Shown piece by piece: positions 1-12,270 of a DNA stretch of 64,000 nt (position 1 is its first letter; every line of letters begins with the position of its first letter). Made by a program: the position numbers and the translations under genes. The notes below the pieces were generated by a model that was not told the DNA's origin, searched no databases, and worked only from the letters and a program-made list of their open reading frames with translations. This stretch comes from Liolophura sinensis (lineage: Eukaryota; Mollusca; Polyplacophora; Chitonida; Chitonidae): the NCBI RefSeq assembly GCF_032854445.1, contig NC_088295.1, positions 88,307,836 through 88,371,835 of the forward strand. The letters run 5' to 3'.

Positions 1-3000
1 TGTACAGGTAACTTGTTGTGTTTTCTTCTGACATAAGGAAGAGTTGTAATGAATTCTTTGCAAGGTGTTTTGATGTACACACTTTAGAACAACCAACCCA
101 GCTGGATTTCCTTCAGCATATTCAGTACATGTTATTATCTGTTAATGGCTTGCACACTCATACTGTGATAAACCGCATATGCCGTATGAAGGATATTTTT
201 GAGAAGTGACTGACAAATAGAGAGAAATCCACACTGAATAAATTGCTAACAGAATCATCTAGCGGCCACTACTATACCTGCTTTAACTGATTTCCTCTAG
301 AACTTTTCAAACATTATGCAATTTGCAGTCATTATTTATTCATTAATATTAGATTGCATCTGCGAGAGTTATGGGTATTATTAATCAGGCCTAACAATTT
401 TTTGATGGAAGAAAAACATTGTCATTTATAAATAATTTGGTGCTCAAAACAATGTGAACAAGGGGAAATGGCAAAATGGTGTTGTTTGGACCAGTTGGAA
501 TCGTACAGTTTGTGTTGAACAGAAATGTTCTTTTCTGCTGAATCAGTACTATGATTTAGTTTTGAAGGGTTCATGGTTTTGGGACTTTTTTTTCCTGTGT
601 TTTGGTTCTTCAGGTATTCTGCATGATTGTGCTGTTTTTTTCATCTTGCAAGCCTTCACTGGCTGGTCTGTTTTTGTTATTGGTGTGGACAGACTAGGCA
701 GATTGTTTTAGTGCAGCTGGGGACACGGCAGGTGTTGGTTATTGACGAGACCTGAGATATGACAGAGATTGTTACAGGCCAGTACACACTCGGGGACAGC
801 CTCAGTAAACTTGCCAGCCTTGATGCTCTTTCTTGAGCTGTTTTATCGAGAAACATTTCTAATAGCGGGCTGATTAACACTCCATGTCAATCAATGCTTT
901 CCGATCAAGTCCGCCTTCGCATCCTTGGACGGTTGAGATTTTAAGATCAGCTATCATCAAAGAATGTAGGGAGTAGCAGGCAATGTAATATTTGATTTTA
1001 TCAGAATATCAGTTATGGGCAAACTGACAAAGCTGTTTTTGACAGAAGCGTTTATATTCTGGTCTCAGATTAATGGGAGAATTGAGAAACTCCTCACCGC
1101 CTTCTGACATATGACATGTAAACATTTACCCAGTGTTACAACGAGGTGAGGGCAGCTAATGGAGATTCTCTACATGTCAGCAGAGACATTTTCCCAGATT
1201 CCACAAGATATTCTGTGTCACTGGCAGCTATAAAAGTCTGCAAAGATCATGTCCAATCAAGATCTGTCACATCATATAACTTTATATTGAGGAAGGGCTG
1301 CAGTTAAAGGGCCAAATTCCAAAGATGAAAGGAAGGATATTCCTGCGCAAAAGACAATCTGTTTGATCAAACCAGTTAAAATGGCAGATTGTGCAAGGTC
1401 ATTATATCAAAATTCTCTTTTATGGTGTTTTGCCTAAAACTGATTAACACAACCATAAGATTCTCAAAAATATTGAGTCCCCATCAGTGACAGCTTGTGT
1501 GAAAATGCCAGTTTTATCATGATTTCAGTCCACATGTTTGAACTTTGATAAGGCATGAGGAGAAATTTACATAGACTTATCTTTGTGGTAGCTTTACAAT
1601 ATTTATGGTTAAAAGTCAATCGTGAATTCATATAATGTAAACGCCCTTCCTAAAATATTCAATTCAAATGAAAACTTCAGTTTATTTATACTGTAAACAG
1701 CAAATAAAGAAGATTCTATCTGCTCATAATTTTGTCCACTGGTTTGAAATCTGCTGGCCTTCAACAGCTCATAAAACACTGACATGTGAGAATATTTATT
1801 AGAAACCTAGAGAGAAGTCCCAGAGATTGTAGACAAAGTAACTGGATAGATTGGAGTGATGCTGTGGAGGAAGGTAGAAAAACAATGACCATCTGTGAAA
1901 ACAATGTTATCAGAGAGAGAGAAAGTAGCGTAGGATACCAGATGTGCTGAAGCCCCACATCAGTGGTAATAGAACTGATGAGATGTGCGAATGGAGACAG
2001 ACAGTGTACCCTGCATCACATCTCCTGCAGCAGAGGTCTGTAAACTGGTGGTGCAATGTTGTGATGTTTGATACCACATGGCTGGGCACAGGGTCTGGTC
2101 AGTAGGGGCTGGGTGGGATGTTTACTAATCTGTACCTACATGGTGACCACTGGGGCACTTCATCGCGGGCAATGTTACATATAACTCCTAATGGACAGAG
2201 GCATAAATCAATTGTCAGCATGGATCACTGGAGCAGTGTCAGTTTTTTTGGAATGGCGTGTATGATATAGAGCATGAATTCCCTCATGGGCAGTAAAATC
2301 TCATCTTTGCACTTCAGACTAATGTGATTAAAACTTAGTGTTCTAATGAACATTCATGTACTGTAGTATCATGAATGTTAATGTAATTTAAGAATGATTT
2401 CTTGTAACTAATGAATTGAAGGGATGTTTTATGCTACAAAAATTGAAAATGAGCTGAAGAGTGCAGTCAATACTTGGATTTAATTGAGCTTTGGTTAGAT
2501 GGATTGTTTTTGTGGTGTAATAACAGGCATGTAAATTTATTGGCAGTGCAATGAAAAGCCTTGGGGGTGATAACTAGGCGTCAGGCTTATTACCTCACAA
2601 GGCTGGTCCATTCTCTGACTTCGCTCTGTATTACAACACTGCTTGCCCCTGATTGCTTCGAGCCAATGCTATATTGTGTTTTTCGGTTTCCTGACAAATT
2701 AGATTCTCAAGCTGTATTGGCTGTTAGCAGTTGCTCACTATCGGGCAGAGAATAACATTTTGCCAATGAAACCATTCACACTTTTGTTGTACTGTGCTAT
2801 TACCTTGTGAGATTGAACAAATTGCGGCGACTATCTTTTGGCGGGGCACCTCGGAGCTGTAACGGAGAGGAAATGAAGGGCACTGAAGAGTCATCCTGGT
2901 GGATGGTGGTTCACTGTCCCCACACGGACTTTCACCTTCTGCTCAATCAACGTCTTAATTAGTCTCCAAACCATGGTAATTTCCTTAAGTTTAAAGGCTA

Positions 3001-4719
3001 AATGTCCTTTTGGCACAACAGCATAGTTCATGCTCTGCTTTAATTACATGTGTGCATTTATTTATGCCGATAGGCAATTTTTGCTTGCAGGTACAGGTAT
3101 AGCTATGAGTATAATAGCATACCGTAAATTCTCCTGTTGGTTTGGAGTGATATATTTTTTTAACATTGAGTCCAAAGTGATTGGTTAATATTTAATTTAA
3201 TTTAAAACTTATTAAATATAATTTGTGTTTTTAAAAGAGAATACTTACCTATAGACCACATTTATCTACCAGTTTCCCATTTCTACATAGGACGTGAATT
3301 GGTGACAGGGAACTGTACCCATGCTCTTGCCCTGTGTCCTGCCATGTGAAAAGCTCTGTAACTGGATGTTAGAAAACAAACATGTTTTAAGGCCAAGCCA
3401 GCAGTGAAAACAAAAGAGTATATGTCAAGTGTGCAGTGTGGTGTGTGACAGATTTGGACAGCTGGATTGTAATGTTCCTTTCTATCACACAGGCAGGCTG
3501 ACATGACCAAACCCAGGGCTGTACACTTAGGCCGCTGTAGAGTAAGTCAGACTGATCTGAAATCAAGGGGAAGGGTTTATGTATGTTAGGGGGTACAGGA
3601 GCTCCCCATGGGGTATAGACAGCTGCCCTACCCAGCTGCAGGGGACATACCATCTTCAGTCAGCCCAAACCTCTCCCATATATAGCACCATGAACACAGG
3701 CCTCTTTGAGTGAATTCCTTGCTTTGCTATAGTCCAGGTTGTCTTTGAAGCGCCCCCCCCCCCCCCCAATCCCATTTGCTGGATGGATTGCTGCATCTAT
3801 CTCTGGCTGTATTTATTTGAATGTTAGGACATGAATGGGCCACATGTGTATTGGGTTTGACATTGTTCATCAATCCTATATGGCAGGGCTCTTTCCTGTA
3901 ATGTGGGAGGACGTGATATGGTTTGTGGTAAATAGCATCAATGTTCTCCCCATGTGTCCCGTCGCTGATGTTATTATGTGGACGTCTATTTAATTGTACA
4001 AGCACCACGCTTCTAAGAACATTTGTTATCTGTTACGTTGACAGCTCTGTAATGGAAGCAAAATTTGATGTATTTGTATGCATAAGTGTATATATTGATG
4101 TGCATAAGTAAAGGTAAATCGTGTTAAGGGCTGTATGAACATGTGGCATTGGGTTCATCTTTACTTAATAATTTAGATACCTACATGTACATGTATACTA
4201 CATTGTATTATGCTCCATAGAAGAAAACAACAAATTGGAGTATTTGTTAGACAAATAATGGCTGCTGGCGAGCATTTGGTTGCTATAGCTGTAGCAGTAA
4301 CTTAATGTACATTTATCTGACTAGTACAGGGCTAACACACTGTAACTGTCTGACTACAGCCAATAGTTGACTTAAAAGAATCCCCCCTGCCAGCCTTGCC
4401 TAATTTCCTCAAGCTGTGGGACCCTGGGGGAATCCACCATAATAATCAGTCCTGGGGAGAAGTCTAGTGATCTGTCCAGCACTTCCAGACTGTCCCTTTA
4501 AGACCAGTATCAGTGACCAGACTCCCTGTCTTTGGGGTCAGTCAGCCTAAATTAGCTGCTCTCTTAGCCAGAGATCTTGGGCTTATCTTCCTAATGGTCA
4601 TTTAAACCCTTGGACTGTCACAATATGTTAGAGAGTGTACATGATGTGGGGCCGGGAGGCTGGGAATACCACAGTTGTTATCTAGGCAATCTCTGCCTTC
4701 ATCCACCAAGATCAGACCG
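1..4719. other. Noncoding sequence, no gene recognised
   Basis: No coding exon, RNA gene or transposon could be supported. Open frames are short (under about 95 codons), lack recognisable domains and occur on both strands. Composition is AT-leaning with frequent TG/CA. A 15-base C run sits at 3753-3767. If the gene has upstream untranslated exons, this may be intron; otherwise it is intergenic. Confidence 0.6.
3753..3767 (+). repeat. Poly-C homopolymer (15 bases)
   Basis: An uninterrupted run of 15 C, preceded by CG and followed by AATCCC. Homopolymers of this length are prone to length variation and sequencing error. Confidence 0.95.
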
Positions 4720-5010
4720 TTAACAGTAAATGACTTAATCTGACCATCACACCTCATGGACATCTAGATGAATAATTTTGCATAATTATTTGCTGGATTC
4801 TGTGAGAAGACTTTCATAAAACAGTCTTTGCCTTTAATGCTCCCTGGTGGTGTCCACATTTTAACAGTAAATGACTTAATCCTGTCATCACACCACATGG
4901 GCACATGGATATACACATCTTTTTATCGTGGATTACAGTAATTTTGCATAATTTTCACAGAACCCTGTGAGAAGTCTGCTATAAACAGTCTTTGTTCCTG
5001 ATGTTCTCCT
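4720..5010 (+). repeat. Diverged tandem duplication, unit about 141 bp
   Basis: The block beginning TTAACAGTAAATGACTTAAT at 4720 recurs at 4861. Both copies then share CATCACACC-CATGG, AATTTTGCATAAT, CTGTGAGAAG and AAACAGTCTTTG in the same order. The copies differ by substitutions and small indels, so this is an old event. No coding content is seen. Confidence 0.8.
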
Positions 5011-6174
5011 GTTTTTTGGCCCAGCTCAACTCTCCCCATACACTCCCCCTCTCCCCCGCTGTATACATGAATTATACATACATGTAACATTCCTGGTGTC
5101 ATTTTGAAGAAATGTGAAAAATGTCTTAATAGTCACTTGTTCCATGGCTGGTCACATTAATGCTGTGTGGGTGAGGTTTTGTACGACAAAGAAAGTGCAT
5201 CAGTTTTGTGTAATAAAGTTTGACTATGGGTACTTACTCCTTCCTTCTCCATTCACAGCTTCCTCTAGTATGGAGTGAATCAGATAAACTCTCATAGGCT
5301 GATTAAACTCCAGAGAAGAGGTTAGTAATTAGAGGATCCTGCGATCTGGCAGGTACAGGTGCTAATCCAATCATATTAAGGTTGTTTAATCTTTCAGAAC
5401 GACAAAAGGTTTGTTGACTTAAGGATTATTGATTCACTCTTTGAAATAGGGATGATTTAACCCGAATCTTTGCGTCATTAGCAACATTTTCTGCTTCTAT
5501 AGCTGTTCCTAATCAAGTGTGCCCCCTCACCCCCCTGCCAGCTGTTATGGTTAACTTATCTGCGAGTTCGATCTCTCACACTTTCAGTATCTATATCAGC
5601 CCAACCAAATTATAATTAGGGAATTAATAGACACACCTGATTATTTCTGATAAAGTTTTGATATCGATCAAAGGGTGAAGAGAAACCAAGACATTAATTG
5701 TGGGATAAAAAATTAAATTCTTCTGTTTTTATATGGTATGTACAGCATTAGGTGTTCAGACTGCAATCATCACCATCATTGAGGAGTACAACAACATAAA
5801 TGCCCGTCGTGTCGTAAATGTGCATCGAGTCATTGGTTAAACTCCAAAAATTTATTCCAAGCAAGTATTGAATATGCAGTGTTCATGTACTTGTTTTGTT
5901 TTCTTGGTTATAAATCTATGTTAAAGTATTACTACGCATTAACTACTAAATATTACAGTGAGCCATTTCAGATATGTGTTAAAACCCAATTTAGGACATG
6001 TTGGTATAGTGTTAAATTTCTGAAGTTGATGCCGTCTAGTTTTTAGTGTGTTTGTCCACATTGTTTATGATGCATTTGTGTATAGTGTTTTATTTTGTCA
6101 TATATATATTTATCAACAGGGTTTTGTGGGTTTTTCACAGTGTTTATCATGTATTTGTCCAGTGTTTAAGTATC
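5011..6174. other. Noncoding sequence, nothing recognised
   Basis: AT-rich unique sequence without a supportable exon, RNA gene or mobile element. A degenerate copy of the following 24-bp repeat starts near 6142. Confidence 0.5.
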
Positions 6175-6321
6175 GTTGTTTGCCCGCAGTGTTTATCATG
6201 TGTTTGTCCGCAATGTTTATCATGTGTTTGTCCACAATGTTTATCATGTGTTTGTCCGCAATGTTTATCATGTGTTTGTCCACAATGTTTATCATGTGTT
6301 TGTCCACAGTGTTAATCATGT
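6175..6321 (+). repeat. 24-bp minisatellite, about 6 copies
   Basis: The unit GTTTATCATGTGTTTGTCC plus [GA]CAAT starts at 6191, 6215, 6239, 6263 and 6287, with a degenerate copy at 6311 (GTTAATCATG). Copies alternate between CCGCAAT and CCACAAT, suggesting a 48-bp higher-order unit. Because 24 is a multiple of three, frames stay open on both strands (8-residue peptide repeats). These are not genes. Confidence 0.95.
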
Positions 6322-9300
6322 GGGTCAGACTGTTAATCCTTAAACCTTCCGTGCATATCTTTGATTGATCTGTAGTATATGTGAGGAAAACCTCATTCAT
6401 TGCACATTTCCATGAAATGGTTTGACTAAAGTAACCTTCGGGCTTACTTTTTATGCATCCCATCTCTCTCAGATTGAGCTCAATTGGATTTCAGGATTTA
6501 AAGCTTTTGGTGCACTTTTTGCTTTAACTGTATCCAGTTTGAAGGTTTTTGAGCAATGCATTTGTAAGGTGCAGCAGTGCAAACAATGACCACAGCTTGT
6601 AGCGATAACAAGGTTTAAAATACCCTGGGGAAGTCTTGTCAATCTTGGTTGGGTATTGTTTTCGTAAATCCGATTTTCTGGCCCAGTATGGAAGAGCCAG
6701 AGACCTTCAAGAGGTTAAGCAGGTTAACAATTCTGGGCCTTGGTGGTCCTCCCTGCTCAACACATTACAACTGTTCAGTTTGCAACATCAACACCATACT
6801 CATAGGGAGGCTTTAAGGCTAGTACAGCCATGTTCGTCTTGTTTTGCTGGTATAAGCCTGATGGTCCCTGTGAGATTGAGTGGCGGGATTAGGGTCAGTC
6901 CTGGTCACTTTGATTCTTCCTGGCAGGGGTGGGGATGGGCATATCCAATTTGGGTTGTCGATCAGCCATGATAAGAGGGCATAGCCCTGCTGATCTCCTG
7001 TCAGGGGTGTTGGTTATCCCTTTGCCTTGATCACAGTGCCTCTGCTGGAGGAGTGACCTCTCCTATGACTGACATGAACATGTACTCATTACCCTTGTAC
7101 ACTGTGAGCTGTGTTTGTAGAGGAAGCTGTGGAAATGTTCCCTGTCACTAATGGCATGAACATGCTAAATGTATCTTCTTGGAAAACAAACACAGTACTG
7201 CAAAGGGCTAACAAGTGTGCAAAGGGCCATCTATTAATGGCTCATGGCTGTTTTGTGCGTGTCTGATTGAACATAGTGTCGGCCCGAGCAGAGCATCATC
7301 GGGAAGGTCAAAGATCTCGATGTAAAGATAGACATCTTTTACATGTACACGTTATGCATAAAATCAATCAACCCGTGTGACGAGGCAGGTGCTTCAAACA
7401 GGTTTTTTTGAGAAAAAGTGCTCTTTTGGTTGCATGATGTACCTGTAAAAGGGTGTGAGCGCAGAATATCATTGGGCAGTTATGTTTTTCTTTCCATACA
7501 TAAATCCATAATAATTTTGGTTTCGGTGTGTATATAATTTCGTTTGATTCCCTGTACTGGGATATTGCATATTGATCAAGGTAATTAACTTTTTTTCTTT
7601 AATCTGTTCTCACCTTTATGCTTGATTCTCCTCAGGAACAAAAATTAGTTTGACAAATCAATGATAGATATTTGGATCATAAAGCCTTATCCATATTCAA
7701 AATTCCAGTATTTGCAATCATGCAAGGCTAACCAGTTCATTGTGGATAATCAATGCCAGCAACAGCTTGTCCTAGAAACCAAGGAGAATTTCATAGCAAG
7801 AATCTGAAGAAATGCTATACTTTGTTTATGCAGATACCATTTCCCTCTGCTGAACAAACCAGTGACATTTACCAGTCATTGGCTAGTACTGAATAAGTAT
7901 CGATCAAACTAGCACACAGTGAAACAGACAATGTTTTGATGAGGCTGAAAACAATAGATCTGTTTCTCACATGGGTACGAAGCTTCTCACCGACGTACAA
8001 GGTGATCCACATCGCTTGTCTGTGTCGTTTTGTGCTCAGGGTGCTGTTAATACAAGGAAACATAACAGATGGAACGGGCAATCCTTTTGCACACCATCTT
8101 GTTTTATTGATTCAAGGCAGCACTCTGTTCCCGCTTTTCACCCAGTAAGAAATCGAAGATAAAACAACAGACAGGAAGACAGAATGTGCAATTCAATCGA
8201 GTGGGAAACACGAGCAGATGAAACTGGGTGCAGAAAAATCTATAATTGGTTACCGAGTTCCTTCATGTCTGACCTAACCCTTTGTGATGGACTAATAAAG
8301 TCGTGTGTGGAACAGCTTTTAGCTCAGTAATGTTAGCTAACCTCTCGGCGGCTATTCACAAATTGACATTAGTGTATTAAGTTTCCTCAGGTAGGGTGAT
8401 TGTACAGGTACCCTGTATATAGAGCTGCCTGCTGAGTTTGTCACATACTCCATAAATGAGCTGAAATAAAATGATGTGTGGCCATATGCCAGTTTGTATA
8501 TGAAAGTTTATATGTGTGTGTTAGGATGTAGGTAAATGAACAAGGGACCATCAAATGGCCAGGTGATATTTCAGTTGGTTATCTGTTATTTTTCCCACCC
8601 AGAGCTCACAGACGCTGTGTTTATCTCCCCGTAGTAACTGTTTTGTGTGGCTTGTTTTCCGGGTGAGGTTTCCGGAGTTCCTCCCCTTAGCCTGGGTTGT
8701 CAGGTACACTCAGGTAACAGGCTGGTCTGATACTGACGATAGAGCAGTATTTTTGCTCTGCCAGAGGATATTATGCCCTCCATCTGTATTTGTAACATAT
8801 AGGGCTGTGTTCTCCAGCTTGTGTTAAGGTCATCCGAGGACAGACTGTGGGCCAGGCTTCACCCAGCAGATTGTCCTGTAGACACCCCCAGGGCTTTCCA
8901 TTGTTCCGCTGACTATTTTTGCTAGCTTGTTATCAAATTGTTTCCTTTGTGTTTGAAATCTTATAGCAACCATATTAACAGCCAAATGGAAAAAGGTCCC
9001 CATTACCTAACCTAAGTATAAAATAGTCTACTTATTGATTAACAATGGTATCATTGATGAAGCACAGTTTCGTGTTGCAGTTCACTTCGGTCATTTAAAA
9101 TATGTTGTTATTTTCCAGCATTAAGTAATTAATGTTGGACAGGAGAGCTCCATTTCTCAGATTGATTACGTTTACCTGATCATATTGACCTAAACTTTTC
9201 CGTTCATGCCATGAACAGGAAATTAGTGTTTGTGACACAACACCACTCAGGTATGCATCTTTGTTGTTCCAATGGAATATTAAACCATAGAAGCGTGTTT

Positions 9301-12163
9301 TAAACATGAATTAAATTTGGTATGAATGTTGAAATTTTTATATATGAAGCATACAATGTACTTGCCTTACAGTCTCTGATAGGCACACTGTCACAATTAA
9401 TGTTTGTTATTACTGTTGCAATCTGGATATAGATTGGCCGGGTGCGATTCCAGTCTTCTGTATAATTCTCCTCTCAGCTAGGTATTCTAATTTCCCTGTG
9501 CCATTCATATGTCCTTGGGTTGGTATAAAAGAAAAGCCCTCTTAAGTAGGTTTCTGGGATGTGGAGAGTTGGAATCATCTGGGATATCAGGCTGCCTTAG
9601 AACCTGTTCTTCTTGGGCTGTTTTTTGTACCCTCTTACCCATTGTGTGTCACATCCGATCAAGCTTAAGCTACCCCTCCAGGCGTTGTATGTGTACATGT
9701 TTTGCCCAGCTGGGCTTTACTTTGGCATACCACAGATAAAGTTACTCTAGAAACTTTAAAACATAAAGTTTATGTTTAGTGTTTTTATGATCACATAAAA
9801 GCTGTATTGGGGAAAGGCGTTTGAGTTGTAGTTAATGTGGATCTGCACAACGTTTCTGTGGTCTGTGATATTGCAGTATGATTTTGTTAAGACAGCTAGG
9901 CTCCTCCATAGTGAATACTGAGTAAAGGAAGCAGTACAAGTTACATGAACATAGTGTGGTGATCCCATTTCACCCCCAGTATGTCTCAGTGTTAGTATTT
10001 GATGGTTCTGAGGGGGCCCAGTTCATTCACAAACACTGACTAGATTTCATCCTAGGTTATTATAGACCATGTCAGTTTAGTTGAACACCGCCCATAAAAC
10101 CAGGACAAGGAGATCAAAGGAATTTTGTTTTTGTGAGTTGACAACTACATGTATCTGCCTTTTAGTATTTCTGGGGAGTACATGCATATTTGTAGCACTT
10201 CACTTCCTGCTTGATGTGGGGGGAAGTGGGTTAAATTGTCTATGGTTGGTTCTTGACTGATCACAGGTTTACAGTTTTTGTCATAGGACTGCTACCCACA
10301 TTTGTGGATGTCCTCATAGAGGCCTGGCAAACCAATATCCTCTTTTCAGTTCATGTAGCCTAAAACCCTTGGTCCCCTCCCCCTAGAGGATAAGGTCTGT
10401 ATGTTCCATGCCCCTCCTGTACACCATTGTAGACTCTTCCTGAAGCACATTCTGGCAACTCATCACATACTTGGAGGTATGCTTTCTGTTGTGGACTGTT
10501 CCATACTATAGGGTAGGTTTAAGGTGTACAGAGAAGTCTGCTGGTCTAACCCTGAAGTTGGTAGAGAGGCTGAGCCTGGAACTCAAAACACAGATGGCTG
10601 GCTGGTAAGGATATTTGAGACTTTGTGTCAGTGAGGGGCCTACATACTGCCTCTACAGTTTGTACAATACCAGTTCTGAGTCAGTACAGTCTGCTCAGCC
10701 TTCTACCCTTGTACTATTCTGAAGGGAGGGAAGCTCCTAGTCCAGTTCTCATCTCATTGTCCAGTCTTATCTTCTTTCTTTTCCGTGGAGTTTTAACTCT
10801 GTCATTGAACAGCAAAAACACCCTCTTGTGACAGTGTGTGGGAAGGATATGTTTCCAAGTGTTCTTGAAACGGAATCATCCATGGAATAAGGCGTGAAGA
10901 TTATAGTGTATGAACGCTGAGAGCCTAGGGGTTAGCGTCTGGGTGTCTATCTCTACCCCTACATCACTGCGAAGGGGCTTTCCAAGGAGATATTGATTTA
11001 ATATAAGTTGCCCAGGAATACACCATCCCAAACTTACAAGAACCATTTACAGTAGGTTCTACAACTGGACTACTCCACTCTGCCAGGGTTAGGCTGTGTA
11101 TAAGGAGAAATTACCTTTCCAAGGGAGACAATTACTGCTTCTTTGTACCTGGCCTGTGTAAGGTGAGTGATCTTGACGCATAATCCTGAGGGGTAATAGT
11201 CTGAAGTCTCGTTTCTTGCAGTGGTGTTATCCTAAGGGAACAGGAACTTGGAACAAGATGAAGTTTTTTAAACATGTTCTGGACACCTCATCTTACTATG
11301 CCGGCTGGCGGGCTCTTGTCTAATGACCTCCTCCATGCTAAGCACTGTCATTCAGCTGTAGGATTTTATTATTTGTTTTTTGTTTTTTTGTTTTTGCAAA
11401 TGTGAATGACTTTTTTTCTTTGTGGACCATACAGATGAAGAATGGCTATTTTTAATCATTAGGGGAGATGTTTTGTGCTGCTTTCCTCAGAAATATAGTA
11501 AAGATCATTGATGGCCTGGCTGGATTGTGGCACTGAGTACCTGCCACCAGCAGTTCACAGTCATTCAGTGCTGTCTGTAAAATATTTTTTATTTGGACAT
11601 TTCTTGTTTTCTTTTCTGAAACATACTTTATGCTCTTGAACCAGGGAAAAATTCAAGTGTATACACATGTATTGGCCACAAAATCAACATTGCAAAAGAT
11701 TCCTCTTCTCTTTATTAATGTGTCTTTATTATCTGACAAAGTGACAGAGATTAAACAACTTGTTAATGACTAAGTGTACACTTGTGTGTCCAGTCCAACT
11801 CAGTGGTCAGCACTTCACACTGGTCATTGCTTACAAGTGCCATTGGCCAAATGAAGTTCCCAGGCCCTGCCCTGTCCTTGTACAAACAAAGTTAACTGTC
11901 CATTGCTCCTGATGACTATGTGGATGTCTGGATTGTGTAAGAGCCAGGCCTGCTTGACCATGCCTCACTGATGTGCCTAATGGACCATGCTGACTGAATA
12001 CTGGAGCACTCATCTGGCAGAATGGTGGGGATGCTGATTAGAGGGTTTCACAGTACACTGAGCCATCTAGTGGTGACAAACACAGGGTTTCAAATGAACC
12101 TATCATCTGTGTCAGATAGCCATGTATATAGCTTCTATCTTAGTTCTGTATGTCTTTTAATAT
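6322..12163. other. Noncoding sequence, nothing recognised
   Basis: No exon with supporting splice sites and family similarity was found. The longest open frame, at 6636-6971, has 111 codons and no recognisable domain. No SINE tail or RNA gene was seen. Low-complexity T/C tracts are scattered. Confidence 0.5.
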
Positions 12164-12270
12164 GTGGTGTGTCAGGCTGGAGTCAGACAAGGTTGTCTGC
12201 TTAGTCTATGTCTCTTACACCATATTGCCTCCAACACTAACCACGAAGATTCCACGGGGCATGTAAATTC
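12164..12270 (+). mobile_element. Decayed non-LTR retrotransposon reverse-transcriptase fragment
   Basis: Translation of about 12176-12220 gives AGVRQGCLLSLCL, which matches the GVRQGC-LSP-L core of non-LTR reverse transcriptases (established motif). About 40 bases further on, AACCACGAAGATTCCACGGG resembles the stretch that encodes a D-W-I-M-K-T-S-T-G type sequence in related elements. The frame there is shifted and the Pro of LSP is replaced. Only about 100 bases are recognisable, and the catalytic FADD region is not found. This is an old fragment with no coding capacity. Clade cannot be assigned from so little sequence. Confidence 0.5.

Noticed and set aside
10910-10990. Possible tRNA-like SINE head (GGGGTTAGCGTCTGG)
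   Set aside because: An A-box-like word is present, but no B box or SINE body follows.
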